Shown in pieces: positions 33,406 to 45,149 of a stretch of DNA of 64,000 nucleotides. The stretch is from Gnetum montanum (Eukaryota; Streptophyta; Gnetopsida; Gnetales; Gnetaceae): NCBI GenBank assembly GCA_015680685.1, contig MNCI01009412.1:468588-532587 (forward strand), written 5' to 3'. Position 1 is the first letter of the stretch. Each line of letters opens with the position of its first letter. The notes under the pieces were generated by a model, which saw only the letters and a program-made list of their open reading frames with translations, was not told the origin of the DNA and did not search any database. The position numbers and the translations under genes were made by a program.

Positions 33406-33417
33406 CAAAGAGGGACC
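33406..33417 (+). other. Element B polypurine tract
   Basis: CAAAGAGGGACC, two bases before the LTR start. Element C has CAAAGAGAATTC in the same place. It would prime plus-strand DNA synthesis. Confidence 0.65.
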
Positions 33418-33419
33418 AA

Positions 33420-34707
33420 TAAATTACCACCAATTTTTGGCTTCTGCAGTTCCATGGTAGATTTTTCTAAGTGTCAAAACTTGGGCAAAATATTTCTAAG
33501 TTTGGTATCACATTGTATAGTGTAGACAATGTAGCACACTAGAAGTTCTAATTTTTTTGCAAAATTTTTCTAAGTCTACCTACTATGCTCCATAGCACAA
33601 CTAGTGTAGCACACACTTCCATGACTAGTCTACACAACTATGAATCCAAAAGTAGTCAAGGGTCACTTACGATGGACCAAAGAGTTTGACAAATTTTCTA
33701 TCTCCCAAACTATCAAGCTCACTATGCTCTCTAGCTTTGCTAGCTTGAGAAATGTCCTAGTTGATAGTCCACCCAAGTACCAGGCTAGAGGTTGTTAAAA
33801 GTGCTCAGGATAGATAGAAAAGGTTGGCAAGTTTTCTATCTTTTGGTTCTATCACACTTTGCTATGCTGCACAGCATAGCCAACGTGACATAGGTTTTAG
33901 GAACAAATTTTTCTAAGTGTTGAACATGAATCCATCAAGTTATCTAGACATGGAAGATGCCTTTGGCAAGTTTTTAACTTCTAAGGTTGCTTGTCCTACT
34001 ACACCCTAGAGTGTGGTGAGTGTGCCATGAAGAAACATTGCAAATTTCGCCAAAATTCATCAAAGTAGTTATGCTATGCTTTGCTAAGCTACATAGTGTA
34101 GACAACGTGACAAGTCACAATCTGCAAAAATTTTCTAAATGTTCACACTATGCTCCATCATGCTATGTAGTGTAGACAATGTGACACTTGGGAAATGCCT
34201 CCAAATCCCTCCAGAAGCTCATAGAACTTGGCATTAACCTTCATTTTGGCTTCGACATTCTTTCGATGGTCAAGATCAGTAGTTTGCTTTGATTTTGCAT
34301 CCCTCATTGATTTCCAAAATCATCCCTATATTTGATCCTACTCAAAAGAGGGGAAGGAACATAGTCTTGTAGTGTAGACTCCAAGTTGTATTTGTTTTGG
34401 CATTGTTTATAGGTATATGATGGTCTCTCAAACTCCAATACATGTAGTCTAGGCAATGTGGTCGTAGTTTGGTAGTTTCTAAGTTTCCATTCCTATCCTA
34501 TAGAGCGTTACACTTTGAGCTTAACACTTAGAGCTTGACATTTTGAGTATAACATGTTAGTGTGACTTATCCATGCCCATGCTACATGGGACCCAAGCCA
34601 TGTGGCATCTAGTCTACATCTCACATTAACCATAGCCCTCTAAATACCTCAATAATCAACATTTTAGAGGTTAATCAGCAAATCATTTTAAGCATCAAGC
34701 ATTAGAG
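33420..34707 (+). repeat. Element B 3' LTR, truncated
   Basis: Starts TAAATTACCACCAATTTTTGG and matches the 5' LTR from 16264 to about 17526 at roughly 85% by eye. It breaks off right after TCAAGCATTAGAG, about 70 bases past the TATA region, where the minus-oriented LTR begins. About 600 bases of its end are missing. Confidence 0.8.
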
Positions 34708-36345
34708 TAATGTAAATATGTATCAAATAGTAGAAAAATGTGAGATTTATGCTTAATATCAAAGAAAAATACTTGGAAAAAATGGAATAGAGCTTAAGAA
34801 CAAAAAAATACACTACCCCAACATGAGGAGCGTAACTTTTGCTAGATAAGAGGTGAGAATGGTACATGGCATCAAGCAGGCACAGTCGCAATGTAGTAAT
34901 GTAGTCACAGTCCTTGCGATGTCCAAGATGTAGAATTGATGGCTATAGTGAAGACTAAACCTACTAGGTTGGTTGTTTCAGTGTTTCTGCAGGTGTAATG
35001 CAATAGTGGACTACGTTTTGGAAGGTGCCAAGGTGTAGAGCTTAGATGCGAGAGTGTAAGGGATGCCCAAATAGCTAAAATTCCCAATGCTCTTTTGATT
35101 TTCCCATCCCTAGAGTGCTAAAAATTAGGGTATTTATAGGGCTAGGTTTAGCATGAAATGTAGATCAGGTGCCACATGGCACGAGCATAGATGGGTTACG
35201 CTAACATGTTACACTCTCAAAAGAGTAGCAAAGTATTATAAGAATAGCAATGGGTACCTAGACATTGCTAAACTTTAACTATACTACTTGGACTGCATGT
35301 GCCAAAGTTTGAGAGATTGCAATGTATTTGGAAACACTACAAAATAGTAGAACTTAAAGGCTATGCTTTGGGACTATGTCTTCCCCCCCTTTCAAGTAGG
35401 GTCAAGCATAGAGACAATTTTGGGGATCAATGGGGATGTAAAATAAATGCAAACTACTAATCTTGGTTGCCTAAGGGATGTTGGAGTTGGGACAAAGGCC
35501 AATATTGAGTTCTGAAGGCAATTAGAAGCTTTTCTCTAGTGTTAATGTAGCTACACTCTAGAGCATAACACAACACTTAGTGAAAATTTGCAAAATTTTG
35601 AAATCTCACATTGGTTATGTTGGCTATGCAAGGGAGTGTAGTAGGGATACTTAGCCAAATTTTGATGAAATCTATAGTCTTCCTTCATGGTATGCAGGCT
35701 ACACTCTGGGATGTAGTAGCAACGACAACCTTGGAATTTAGAAAATATGTGAAATGTGTCTTCCATGTCAAGCTAGCTTGATAGATCCTTATCCAACAGT
35801 TAAGAAAAACTAGGCACTAGAACCTGTGTCACACTTTCTATGCTATGGATTGTAGCAAAGCATAACAACGTAAGAGATAGAAAATTTGTTGAACTATTTT
35901 TTGCCATACTGAGTAATTTTGAAAACCTCTAGCCTGGTACTTAGGCAAACTAGCTACCAAGACATGTGTCAAGCTGGATACATTGGGGAGCATAGCATGT
36001 GTGATAATCCAAGAGATAGAAAATTTGCTAAACTATTTCATCCATCCCAAGCAACCTTTAACCACTTCTAGCTTAACACTTGGGCAAATTGGCAATGGAA
36101 GTGTGTGCTATGTTAGCTCTACTGGGGAGTGTAGTAGGCAAACTAAGAGTGTAGCAAGATACCTAAGAAATATTTTCATGCAACTACTGCTAACACTTAG
36201 AAAAATATTGCAAAATAGGGCTTAATGTGTTTTATGCTAGCTACGCTAGAGAGTGTAGCACCAACACTTAGAAAAATTTGTCAAGTTTCGACACTTAGAC
36301 AAATTTGCTGTTGAATTATAGAAGCTTGGAATTGGTGGTGTTTCA
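34708..36345 (-). repeat. inverted LTR of the same family, joined tail to tail to Element B
   Basis: On minus it starts TGAAACACCACCAATTCCAAG at 36345 and runs to 34708. It has the TATA box (35131-35139, minus CCTATAAATACCC), and its R/U5 part matches Element B's 5' LTR up to about 17905 (compare ACATATTTACAT with ACATATTCACAT). The last 230 bases are missing. No polypurine tract is seen before its start, so I cannot say whether it was a 5', 3' or solo LTR. Minus frames at 34688 and 34905 and others lie inside it and are not genes. Confidence 0.72.
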
Positions 36346-37979
36346 CATGGAATTGATAATTTAGAACCAAAAACATGAAAGTGATAGTCTAGAACTAAAA
36401 TTTCAATTTCCATTTTAAATTCCATTCTTAGGAAAATTTCAAAATATGATCTAAATTCATAACCAAAAATTCAACAAAATGGAATAACAACACTAAAATT
36501 GCAATGAATTTCTTTAGTAAACATATGACAAAAATTATTAAAAAATTTTATTTTTATCTAAACCATCTCAAGATCCTTTTCAACGTCTTAGCCAATTTTC
36601 AAGATCATGGAACATTGTTGAAAAAAAAATTTCAAAGTCTCAACATTGCCCATCTTCACAAGGGTAAATGCATAATAGCCATAAAACCTTAATTTGAAAA
36701 AACTTTACAGAATCATTCGTAAAAAATTAACCACTTAATGAAATTCAATGATTCCATAGCTATTTGAATAATAAAACCATAAACTTTAATCCAAAAGTAA
36801 GAAAACATTAAAAATTATTAATCAGTTTTTCAAAAAAAATTACAAAATTGACATGAACATGGTCATCATGTCCAAAACCCAATTTCATGTGGGGTTATGA
36901 AACACTCTAAAAATATTAACCATTCATCCAAATTGAAAGATTCTATATTTGTTGAAATCCTTGAATAGTGAGCTAAAACATGGAAATAATAAAACTAAAA
37001 GGTTTATAACAGTATAAAATAACCCCATAGCCTGAAAAATCAAAATACCTAGCCATTTTCTTATGAAAAAATTCACAAGTGGTATTGCTTTTTGGGTTGA
37101 TAAATGAAAATACCCATGAAATTCATTGAAAATAGCATTTATTTCACAAATTTAAACAAAACCCAATATCCAACATCAAAAACAGGTAAACATGACCTAA
37201 ATCTATAATTGGATTTTGACGAAATTCTGATATGACCAATACACAAGCCTAGATATGAGAAACAGAATAAATGGAATAAATAATTAAGGTTTTGTACCTA
37301 GGATAAATAGTGGTGGAGCCTTCTCCAATCCTAGGACATGGGATTTGGGAAAGGTCATGAGAAATTGCATTTGCCTCCTCCAAGGTAGGGTTCTTGGTGG
37401 GATCCTTTCTTCTTAACATGGTATAGAATACTAACATAGAAAAACATTGAAAATCCTTGGATTCTAAAAGTAGTAGGATGACTACATTGGCACATGGATG
37501 GGGAAAAGCCTTGACTATGCTATGAATGAAGGCAATAGTAGGCAAAAATCTCCAACCTTGGGTGCAATAGCAAGAAACTAAGAGAACAAGAATGATTTCT
37601 TCAAGTTCAAGGTAAGAAAACCCACTTCAACCTAGGTGCCCACCGTATAACCCTAGTTTCCATGCAGCACTTTGACTTCACTTAGTGATGAAATTAGCAA
37701 CTAATACTATGTTGTGTTAAAGAAAAGCTATTCCATCAAAAATTGCCAATTCTATGTGGGCTGCACTAGAAACTCCATAAATAAGGCAATTCCATGACTA
37801 CATGGGGATTTGGACATCTAGGCTTCACTACATTGGGGTTTAGACCCATGGGAGCCTTAGGATAGATGCCAAATTCCATTTATCTTCAAAATCCAATTCC
37901 TAGTCCTACATCCATGCTAGAAAACATCATGATCAATCTAGAGAATCAAGTGCCAACATCTAGAAATACTAAACTACAA
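36346..37979. other. AT-rich left part of Element C
   Basis: No recognised gene. A minus frame of 98 codons at 37249-37545 (with RRKDPTKNPTLEEANAIS) has no match to the antisense genes of A and B that I can see. It could be a divergent exon of such a gene, since the position would fit, but I cannot support that. Confidence 0.35.
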
Positions 37980-40060
37980 AAAGCCATAAATTTCATGACA
38001 AAACATAGTCATAGCTATGCTAGCCCAACATAGTCAAATGAAACATGATGTATTTCACTACTTTCCATCTACCCACCTATGTTGTACACCAATCCATGAA
38101 ACCATATAACTAAAACTAGTACCTTAGAGTTAGGATTGCCAGTCATTAAGCACCAAAATAGCTTTAAACCTTATAACAAATTGGATGTTTGACATGACTA
38201 AACTAGGTAGAAGCATGACTATATTGGTTCAACATAGTCAAGAATGTAATAGGCCTCATTTCACTCACCAAGCTTGCCATTGACACCAAACACCCATGCC
38301 ATCTTCCCAAACCCTAGCCTAAGTTCCTAGATGCCTCAAACTTTAGTGAAATTCATGTCTATACTAGAGGTAGGTTGTGACTATACTATCCTAGTATAGC
38401 CATAGGGTTTATGATTGAAATTCATCATGAGAATAGTAATGAAACTTCGAATTTTAATTCCACAAACATCACACCTTCTTAGGAAACTTGATGACTCCAA
38501 ACTATCAATAAATCAAGAATAAACCCTTCACAATCCATTTCTAAAACCTAACTATGTTGGAAATTACATGACTATGGTGGGACAGTGTAGTCACTGGTGG
38601 TACCTAGTGTAGTCTACCAAAAAAACCTAAAAACAAGTTATTTCCTAGTCAAACCAACTTCTCAAGAACCTTAAAACACTACTAGAATGAATGTCAAGTC
38701 AAAATTCACCATTTCTTGCCATTTGGAACATTTCCCAAGCTTGAATACCCTAGGAATTACATGCTATAGTGGGCCAACATAGTCACTAGTGGTGCCTAGT
38801 CTAGTCCATACAAAATTAATCAAACATAACCATAAATATCTCAAATTCACTTTTGGAAAATCCTGTGATCCTACCAAAGCCTCTTTTAATCATAAAAATT
38901 TCCCAACCCCAACTATGCTAAGGTTTACATGCCTATGTTAGACCAACTTAGTCACTAATAGAGCCTAGTGTAGTCCACATGGGAAATACAAAAAACTAGC
39001 CTTAAATAAGTCAAATTGACCTCTCAAAACATGAATTTGCATGGCTATACTAGGCTAACGTAATCATTAGTAAAGCTAGTGTAGTCCACATCAAAAATCC
39101 CAAAACATGCTAGAAATAGCTTAAATTAACTCCCAGAAGGATTTAGAACCCTACCAGAGCATGTTGGGACCATAAAACTTTGGGAAATAAGGAAAAATTC
39201 ATCATTTTTCATCATAAACCTCTCAACTATGCTAGGAATTAAATGAATACACTAGGCTAGTGTAGTCAAGAGGTATTTGACCTTCCCAAGACACAAACAA
39301 CCACAAAAACTAACAAATTTGATGTTAAAATCCTAGTCATTAGTACTAGTGACCTTGGAAGCTGATTAACATGGTTGATGTAGCATGAAAACTTACCAAA
39401 AATCATATTCCATGCATGAGTCTGCTAGGGAATCTTGTGACTATGCTAGCCTAGTGTAGTCATAGTGGAAACACATTTTGTGGCAAGGTTTACCAATCTA
39501 TAAAACTAAGAATGATCCACAACTAACTCAAGAAGCCTAGAACCCTATCCCACTTCATCCAGCAATAATTTCATCCTATTTTCATCCTAAAAACATTAAA
39601 TTTCCATGACTAATCTAACATCATGCATCACTACATTGGCCAAACTTAGTGTAACAGGAAGTATGATAAAGCCCACTTTCATTACTCAAATTTGGTTGCG
39701 AAATAGTTAGTTTAGTCCTTCCATGATTTTACACTAACCTAGGAAGCTAGCAGAGCACTAAGACCAATCTTGGAATCCTAGTAATGCACTTATTTCATGT
39801 GACTATATTTCAGCCTTCCATGACTATGCTAGGCTAGCATAATCACCAATGGAAGCATCATTTTTAGCTTTCAACAATAGAAAATAGAGACAAAAGTTAC
39901 CAATACTCAATACCAACCCCCTATGCTAGCTATTTGGACCATTAGGATCTTGAAAGTAATCATACTTAGTGTTGACTATGCTAAGTAATGCATTACTACG
40001 CTAGCCCTACATAGTCACCAATAGAGCCAGGCATAGTCACAATAAAAACTATTAATTTTA
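37980..40060. repeat. satellite-like degenerate tandem repeat of about 190 bp in Element C
   Basis: A palindromic core related to CTATGCTAGGCTAGCATAGTC returns near 38009, 38218, 38376, 38565, 38760, 38930, 39040, 39243, 39430, 39819 and 39990, mostly 160-210 bases apart. Behind each core 'GCCTAGTGTAGTCCACA' and an A-rich stretch ending in 'AACCCTACC' also recur. It lies where the antisense gene's upstream region would be. The same core word occurs in the Element C 3' LTR (45415-45620). Confidence 0.75.
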
Positions 40061-40639
40061 CCTCAAAACAACCCCAAAATGATACCCTCTTATGCCAAAA
40101 ATTCCTTGGTAATCCTATAGCATTATACCATGGTCTACTAAGGCTTAAAACTAGTAAATCTAACCTTTTTTGACCAATAATGATCATGTTTTACCACATG
40201 TATTCTATTTTGACATATTTGACATTGTTTCATGATGTTTTAACTTATTTTGACCTTGTTAGGCATTCTAGATGTTCACTACCGTCAGTTGATCTCATAC
40301 AATTTCTATATAACTTTCATTTGATCATACATACCTAATTTCCTCTTTTGTGATGTCTATTAACCTTTATTTAGCCTTTGATTAGTGTTAAGTGATGTGT
40401 TTTAAGGATCTTTGCCCACATTTAACATTATTTTCCATATTTTATGGTGTTTCTTCTTGTTTCAACCTTGTTTGGTATTGTTTCCATCTTATTTATCTTC
40501 TCCTACATCCAATAGGCTTGGTTGACCTTCTTTCCATTTTTTTTGACATTGGAATAACATGTGTTTGCATATTTACTAAGGTATTTTATATGATTTTGGA
40601 TTTATTTACTTATTTTTATCTAGGTGCCAATTAATGTAC

Positions 40640-42000
40640 TTATTGTTGATATGCAAGATTAGAGTATGGACACCTAGAAGCAAATCAGTTTACCTTTGAA
40701 TCTAAGTGGGCCACACAGTAATGTTGAATGATGTATTGATTCTAATTACCTAGATCTTAAGCTTGAGCATCTCATCAATCACATAGCTTCAATAGAGATA
40801 CCTCTAGAGTTTTCTGAAAACCTAGTTAAGACCCTTGACATTAAAGCTAGCAATATTACCAAAGACTCTCTAGTTGATGTTCCTTTCACAAGAAATAGTG
40901 GTGAGGAGAAAAAACTAAGACTATGTTTTTCACTAGAACCTCAATAGGATCAAGACATCAACAAGGTCCTATAACATAACATTTAGGCCTTTGTGTAATC
41001 ATCTAAAGATATGCCAGGTTTAGACCCATGTTTATTCCAACATAACATCATACTTGATCCTAGAATTAGACTAGTCAAGTAAAACATTTGTAAGATTAGA
41101 CCTGATTTGGCCCAATAGTTCATGATGAAATCATAAAACTATACCAAGCCAATTTCATCAAAGTTGTTTAGTACATAGAATGGGTATTCAACATAGTGGT
41201 AGTTTCTAGGAAAAATGCAAGTATAAATATTTGGATATATTTTTGAGACCTAAATAAGAAAACAATCAAAGATGATTTTCTTTTAGCTAGTATTAATCAA
41301 CTTTTCGATACTATGGTTGGACATGCCTTATTATCCTTTATGGATGGATTCTTGGGATACAACTAGATTAGGATCAACATAGTGTGATCTTCATGACCTA
41401 TTAGGGTACCTTTCATTATACTATGATGTCCTTAGTGCTAAAGAATGTAGGAATAACCTACCAAAGAGTTGTGACATATAGCTTTAGCGACTATATCCTA
41501 GGCCTAGTCAACAATTACATAGATGATATAGCCATTAAGTCCAATGTGACCAATGACCATACACATGACCTAGACCTTGTGTTAAAAAAATGTCTGAAAT
41601 ATTATCTTAGGTTTGATCCTAAGAAGTTCATATAAGGTGTTAAAACTAGTAAAATGCTCTACTTTTTAGTATCCAAAGTGGGGATACATGTTGATCTTGA
41701 TAAGGTTAAGGCCATATACAACTTGGTAATACCAACTAACCTTAAGGAACTTTGGGGATTGTGAGGTAGATTACAATTTATTTATACATTCATTACTAGG
41801 CTTATGGATAAGTTACAATCAATGAAATGCTTACTTAAGAAAGGAGTTCACTATGAGTGGATAGCTCAATACTAATAAGTCTTTGAAAACATTAAGCAAG
41901 GGTTGGCACAACTATCAATAGTCTATCCTTTGCAGGAGGATAAAGCTTTTTACATCTACCTTACTATCTTTAACACATTTATTACCTATCTACTCTATTA
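40640..42000 (+). pseudogene. Element C pol linker and reverse transcriptase
   Basis: Linker at 40830-41080: LDIKASNITKDSLVDVPFT, MPGLDPCLFQHNIILDPRI. RT at 41110-41640 in pieces: LLSFMDGFLGYN, then the frame from 41423 with MMSLVLKNVGITYQ, FSDYILGLVN and the active site NYIDDIAIKS at 41516-41527. Here the full YIDD is kept, unlike Elements A and B. Then CLKYYLRFDPKKF, and the RT-RNase H connection around 41880-42000. Stops and shifts are frequent upstream of 41400, so it is inactive in spite of the intact motif. The stretch before 40640 ends TTTTTATCTAG, a possible splice acceptor for pol. Confidence 0.8.
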
Positions 42001-42980
42001 GAAGTGATATGATGGAGTAGACTTACCCATATACTACTTAAGCCATGCATTAGTTGCCCATGAGACCTAATACACTGAAGTGGAAGAGTATTGTCAATCA
42101 CTAGTCTTGTCATTGGAGAAGTGATGGCATTTCCTCTTTAGGAGTTAGGTCAGTACTGTTTGCAAAGATAATGTACTTAGGATCATAACAACTAATATCT
42201 ACAAAAGTGGCCATATAGCCCATTGAAAAGCCATAACAATGGAGTTTGACCTTCATTACATCTTCCAAGCCTTAGCAAAATGTCAAGCTATAGTTGCACA
42301 ACTCATAGTCTTACTAGTTTATGAAAATACAACCATTGATTCCGAATTTATTAATGAACATGTTAACACTATTATCCAAGTGCCCAAGAGCTATAAGGTC
42401 ATCATGCACTTTGATAGAGCTTCAATTGCCCATGGGACCAATGCCACTAGCATCATAACATTCCCATCTAGCAAAATCCAACCCTTCCCTTATCATTTTA
42501 AATTTCCATGTATCAATAATGTAGGAGAGTATGAGGGTTTGATTAGAGAAATGATGGTAGCTCATGACTAAGGAATAAATCACTTAATGATCAAAGGTGA
42601 TTTACAACTTGTGGTTAACCAAGTAACTGAGGTTTACACATGTAAAGCTAAACATTAGCAACCTTACTATGACCTAGGAAAAAAATTTCTACAACAATTT
42701 ACTAACATCCATATCCAACATGTACCATAAAATAAGAACACCATATCTAATGCCAATGCAATACTAGCTCTCAGTGTGATTCCAGATGTGTTTAGCATGT
42801 TTCCCACCTTGACTATGAACTATGCTATTCCCACCATGTAGAACATTGGGGATAACTTCATAGCCATATTTCATACTACTCCTGTAAAAGACTAGTATGA
42901 TGATATTAATTTTACCTTGTGCATGATGAACCTTCATAAGTCTTAACTACTACTCAAAAGAACATTATACATAAATGATC
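42001..42980 (+). pseudogene. Element C RNase H domains
   Basis: First RNase H remnant at 42030-42130 (SHALVAHET then VEEYCQSLVLSLEK, the normal order of the Gypsy RNase H). From 42239: EFDLHYIFQALAKCQAIVAQ and the second RNase H, VIMHFDRASIAHGTNAT (Asp of the YFDGA motif kept), FPYHFKFPCINNVGEYEGLI, then EVYTCKAKH and, near 42750, the broken DALATLALS region. One 110-codon frame covers its first half. Confidence 0.72.
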
Positions 42981-44090
42981 AAAATAGTATGTCATAGTGG
43001 ACGATAATACATTATGTTGATGATCCTCTAATGGAATATTATTAGTATGCTTGGGTAAAACTAAAGCCCACATAGTCCTAGAGTAGGTTCACAAGTGTTT
43101 ATGTGGGAGAAATATAGGACCTAGAGCCATGGATGCTAAGATTAAATGACTAGATTATTATTGAAAGAAATTTCCTATAGAAGGCTAAAACTTATAATAC
43201 TTGCCAACAACATAGCAACCTTATACATCTATCATCGATTGAGTTAGATACCACTAAGATAAATTGGCCATTTCAACTATGAGGCTTGGATATCATTGGA
43301 TCCATGATGACTAAGTCTTCTACAATTCATAGCTTTATCATCACTACAATTGAATACTTTATAGAGTAAGTTGAAGCTATTCCCTCAAGGAAAAAAACAT
43401 CTCAACAAATCAGCAATCTCATACTTGATAACATAGTAGCCTATTTCGATAGACCTATAACCATAGTCATAGATAATGGACCATAATTTAGTAGCTAAGA
43501 AATGAAAAAAAAAATTCACGACCTAGGAATTAATCATTCCTTTTCATCGCCATACTACCCTCAAGCCAATGGACAAGCTAAAGCAAGCAATAAGTCCATC
43601 ATAAACTTTCTTAAAAGGATGTTGAACAATATCAAAATCAAGTGGCATGAGTGGCTTATCCAAGTACTTTGGGCCTATCAAATAACAATATGAACCATAA
43701 ACGGTGTAATCCCATATAGCCTAGTTTATGATTCTAAAGATATTTTACCTCTTGAATTACAAGTTCTATCACTCTTAGTATCTTTGTCAAAATTCATCAA
43801 TGATGAGCAAAACTAGAAGCTATGTACCATGAACCTAGACTCTGTGGAGGAGCAACAAGCATGAACACTTGCTCACATCAAGTGATACTAGGAGAGGAAA
43901 AAATAGTAACACCACCATAACTTGAACAAACATAAGATCAAGGAAGGAGAACTAGTCCTCAAAGCCATCCATGAGCATATGGACAAATTCTTAGCCAAAT
44001 GTGAAGGACCTTTCTTGGTCACTAAGGCCTATGGTAATGAGTTAGACAATATAATCAATTATTCCTATTTAAAACCTTACTACATATAGC
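42981..44090 (+). pseudogene. Element C integrase
   Basis: Core from 43265: GLDIIGSMMTKSSTIHSFII with the first catalytic Asp (43289-43291) kept, VIDNGP with the second Asp at about 43470, followed by a stop where Glu or Gln is expected, then the frame from 43502: NHSFSSPYYPQANGQAKASN, where the third catalytic residue is Lys (43580-43582) instead of Glu. Then FLKRMLNNIKIKWHEWLIQV. The C-terminal domain at 43930-44089 reads HKIKEGELVLKAIHEHMDKF, CEGPFLVTKAYGNE and ends YSYLKPYYI, with no chromodomain. Element B has the reverse pattern (first residue changed, third kept). Confidence 0.8.
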
Positions 44091-45133
44091 CCATGAGAAT
44101 CAATAGTTAACATCAAACAATTTCAACAAACAACAAGAAGTGAGCTTGCATGACCTATTTTTATACAATAGATGAACTATGAGATAATGTAACAATTCTA
44201 ACCTATGGTATCCTAGTTTGCTAATTATTTTACATGGCCTTATATGTTGCACTATAACAAAATGTTTTCTTTGGTTTGTTTTCTTATTCTCTTGTAGTTG
44301 TACTTGTAAGGTGAAGCCTAGAGTCATTGTGAAGGTGCAACTGATTGTGATAGGAAGTTACCACATTACATCAATATGCAAGATTTTGTGAGTTTATCTT
44401 GCCATACTAAGAGTGCTTGTTTCACATCCTTGGCATTATCACTCCTTGAGTCGAAACCCATAGCCTTATTATAACCTTCCTTACTGTGAACAACAATGTT
44501 ATCCAATGTTTTACACTCATTCATTGTGACCATGTGACATCCCTTCATTATTCTTTACAATCAAATTAATTAAAATCTAACACACCTCATCCAATGGGAA
44601 AATCATTAAGTCCATTTAGTTTAACATACCTCATTCAATGGTAAAACCAAATGAAAACTAGCCTTGCTAATGTAACCCAATTAAGGTTTCACCCCATAAA
44701 AAAAGGAGGCAAGGAAAGTAAGTTACCAAGAAGCTAAATGGTTAGTGAAAGCCAAAAGAATAAATCAATGGCTCCAAACATGCGAATAGAGGATCCTAAT
44801 GCCCAAAGAAACCTTTAAGTGAACTATTTGTTCCTCAGATGCATTGCCAAGTGATCAACACTTCAAAACATGATGTGCAAAGAATCCACTAATCAATCAA
44901 CATGTTAGTGCCATATCATAGTTATGATGTCAACATTTAGAACTCATTGTTAACCCCATAGTACTTTCCTATATCAATGATAGCACTTACCATAACCTTA
45001 TTCCATCATCATAAGCACTCTTTGGCACGGTTTGACACTAGTGAATCAAGCATAGAGAGGGAATGCTAGGGATAGATATGGACTGGTGTTTTTTATTCTT
45101 TATGAATATCTCTTAGGTCTGCCTCCAAACATC
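44091..45133. other. spacer between integrase and 3' LTR of Element C
   Basis: No gene seen. Its last 150 bases match the same spacer in Element B (for example 'atgaatatctcttaggtc' against 'gttaacgtctcttgggtc'). Confidence 0.5.
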
Positions 45134-45146
45134 AACAAAGAGAATT
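45134..45146 (+). other. Element C polypurine tract
   Basis: AACAAAGAGAATT just before the LTR start; aligned with AACAAAGAGGGAC in Element B. Confidence 0.6.
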
Positions 45147-45149
45147 CAA

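Larger units (their letters stand above)
16264..34707 (+). mobile_element. Element B: most complete Tat/Ogre-like Gypsy element with antisense gene
   Basis: About 18.4 kb on plus: 5' LTR (16264-18134), primer-binding site, leader, gag, protease, 27-bp array, antisense gene on minus, RT, RNase H, integrase, 30-bp array, spacer, polypurine tract, 3' LTR (33420-34707, lacking its last part). Direct LTR homology is plain ('ccatggtagatttttctaag' occurs in both at 16300 and 33453). It lacks a chromodomain after integrase. Coding parts carry numerous stops, and RT and integrase catalytic residues are changed, so it is dead. The presence of both ends and all pol domains makes it the reference for reading A, C and D. 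Confidence 0.85.

Noticed and set aside
36504-36692. Plus frame of 62 codons
   Set aside because: AT-rich, Lys/Phe/Asn composition as expected by chance, no neighbouring coding sequence.
42239-42571. Considered as an independent gene
   Set aside because: It is the start of the second RNase H of Element C pol (EFDLHYIFQ, GEYEGLI).
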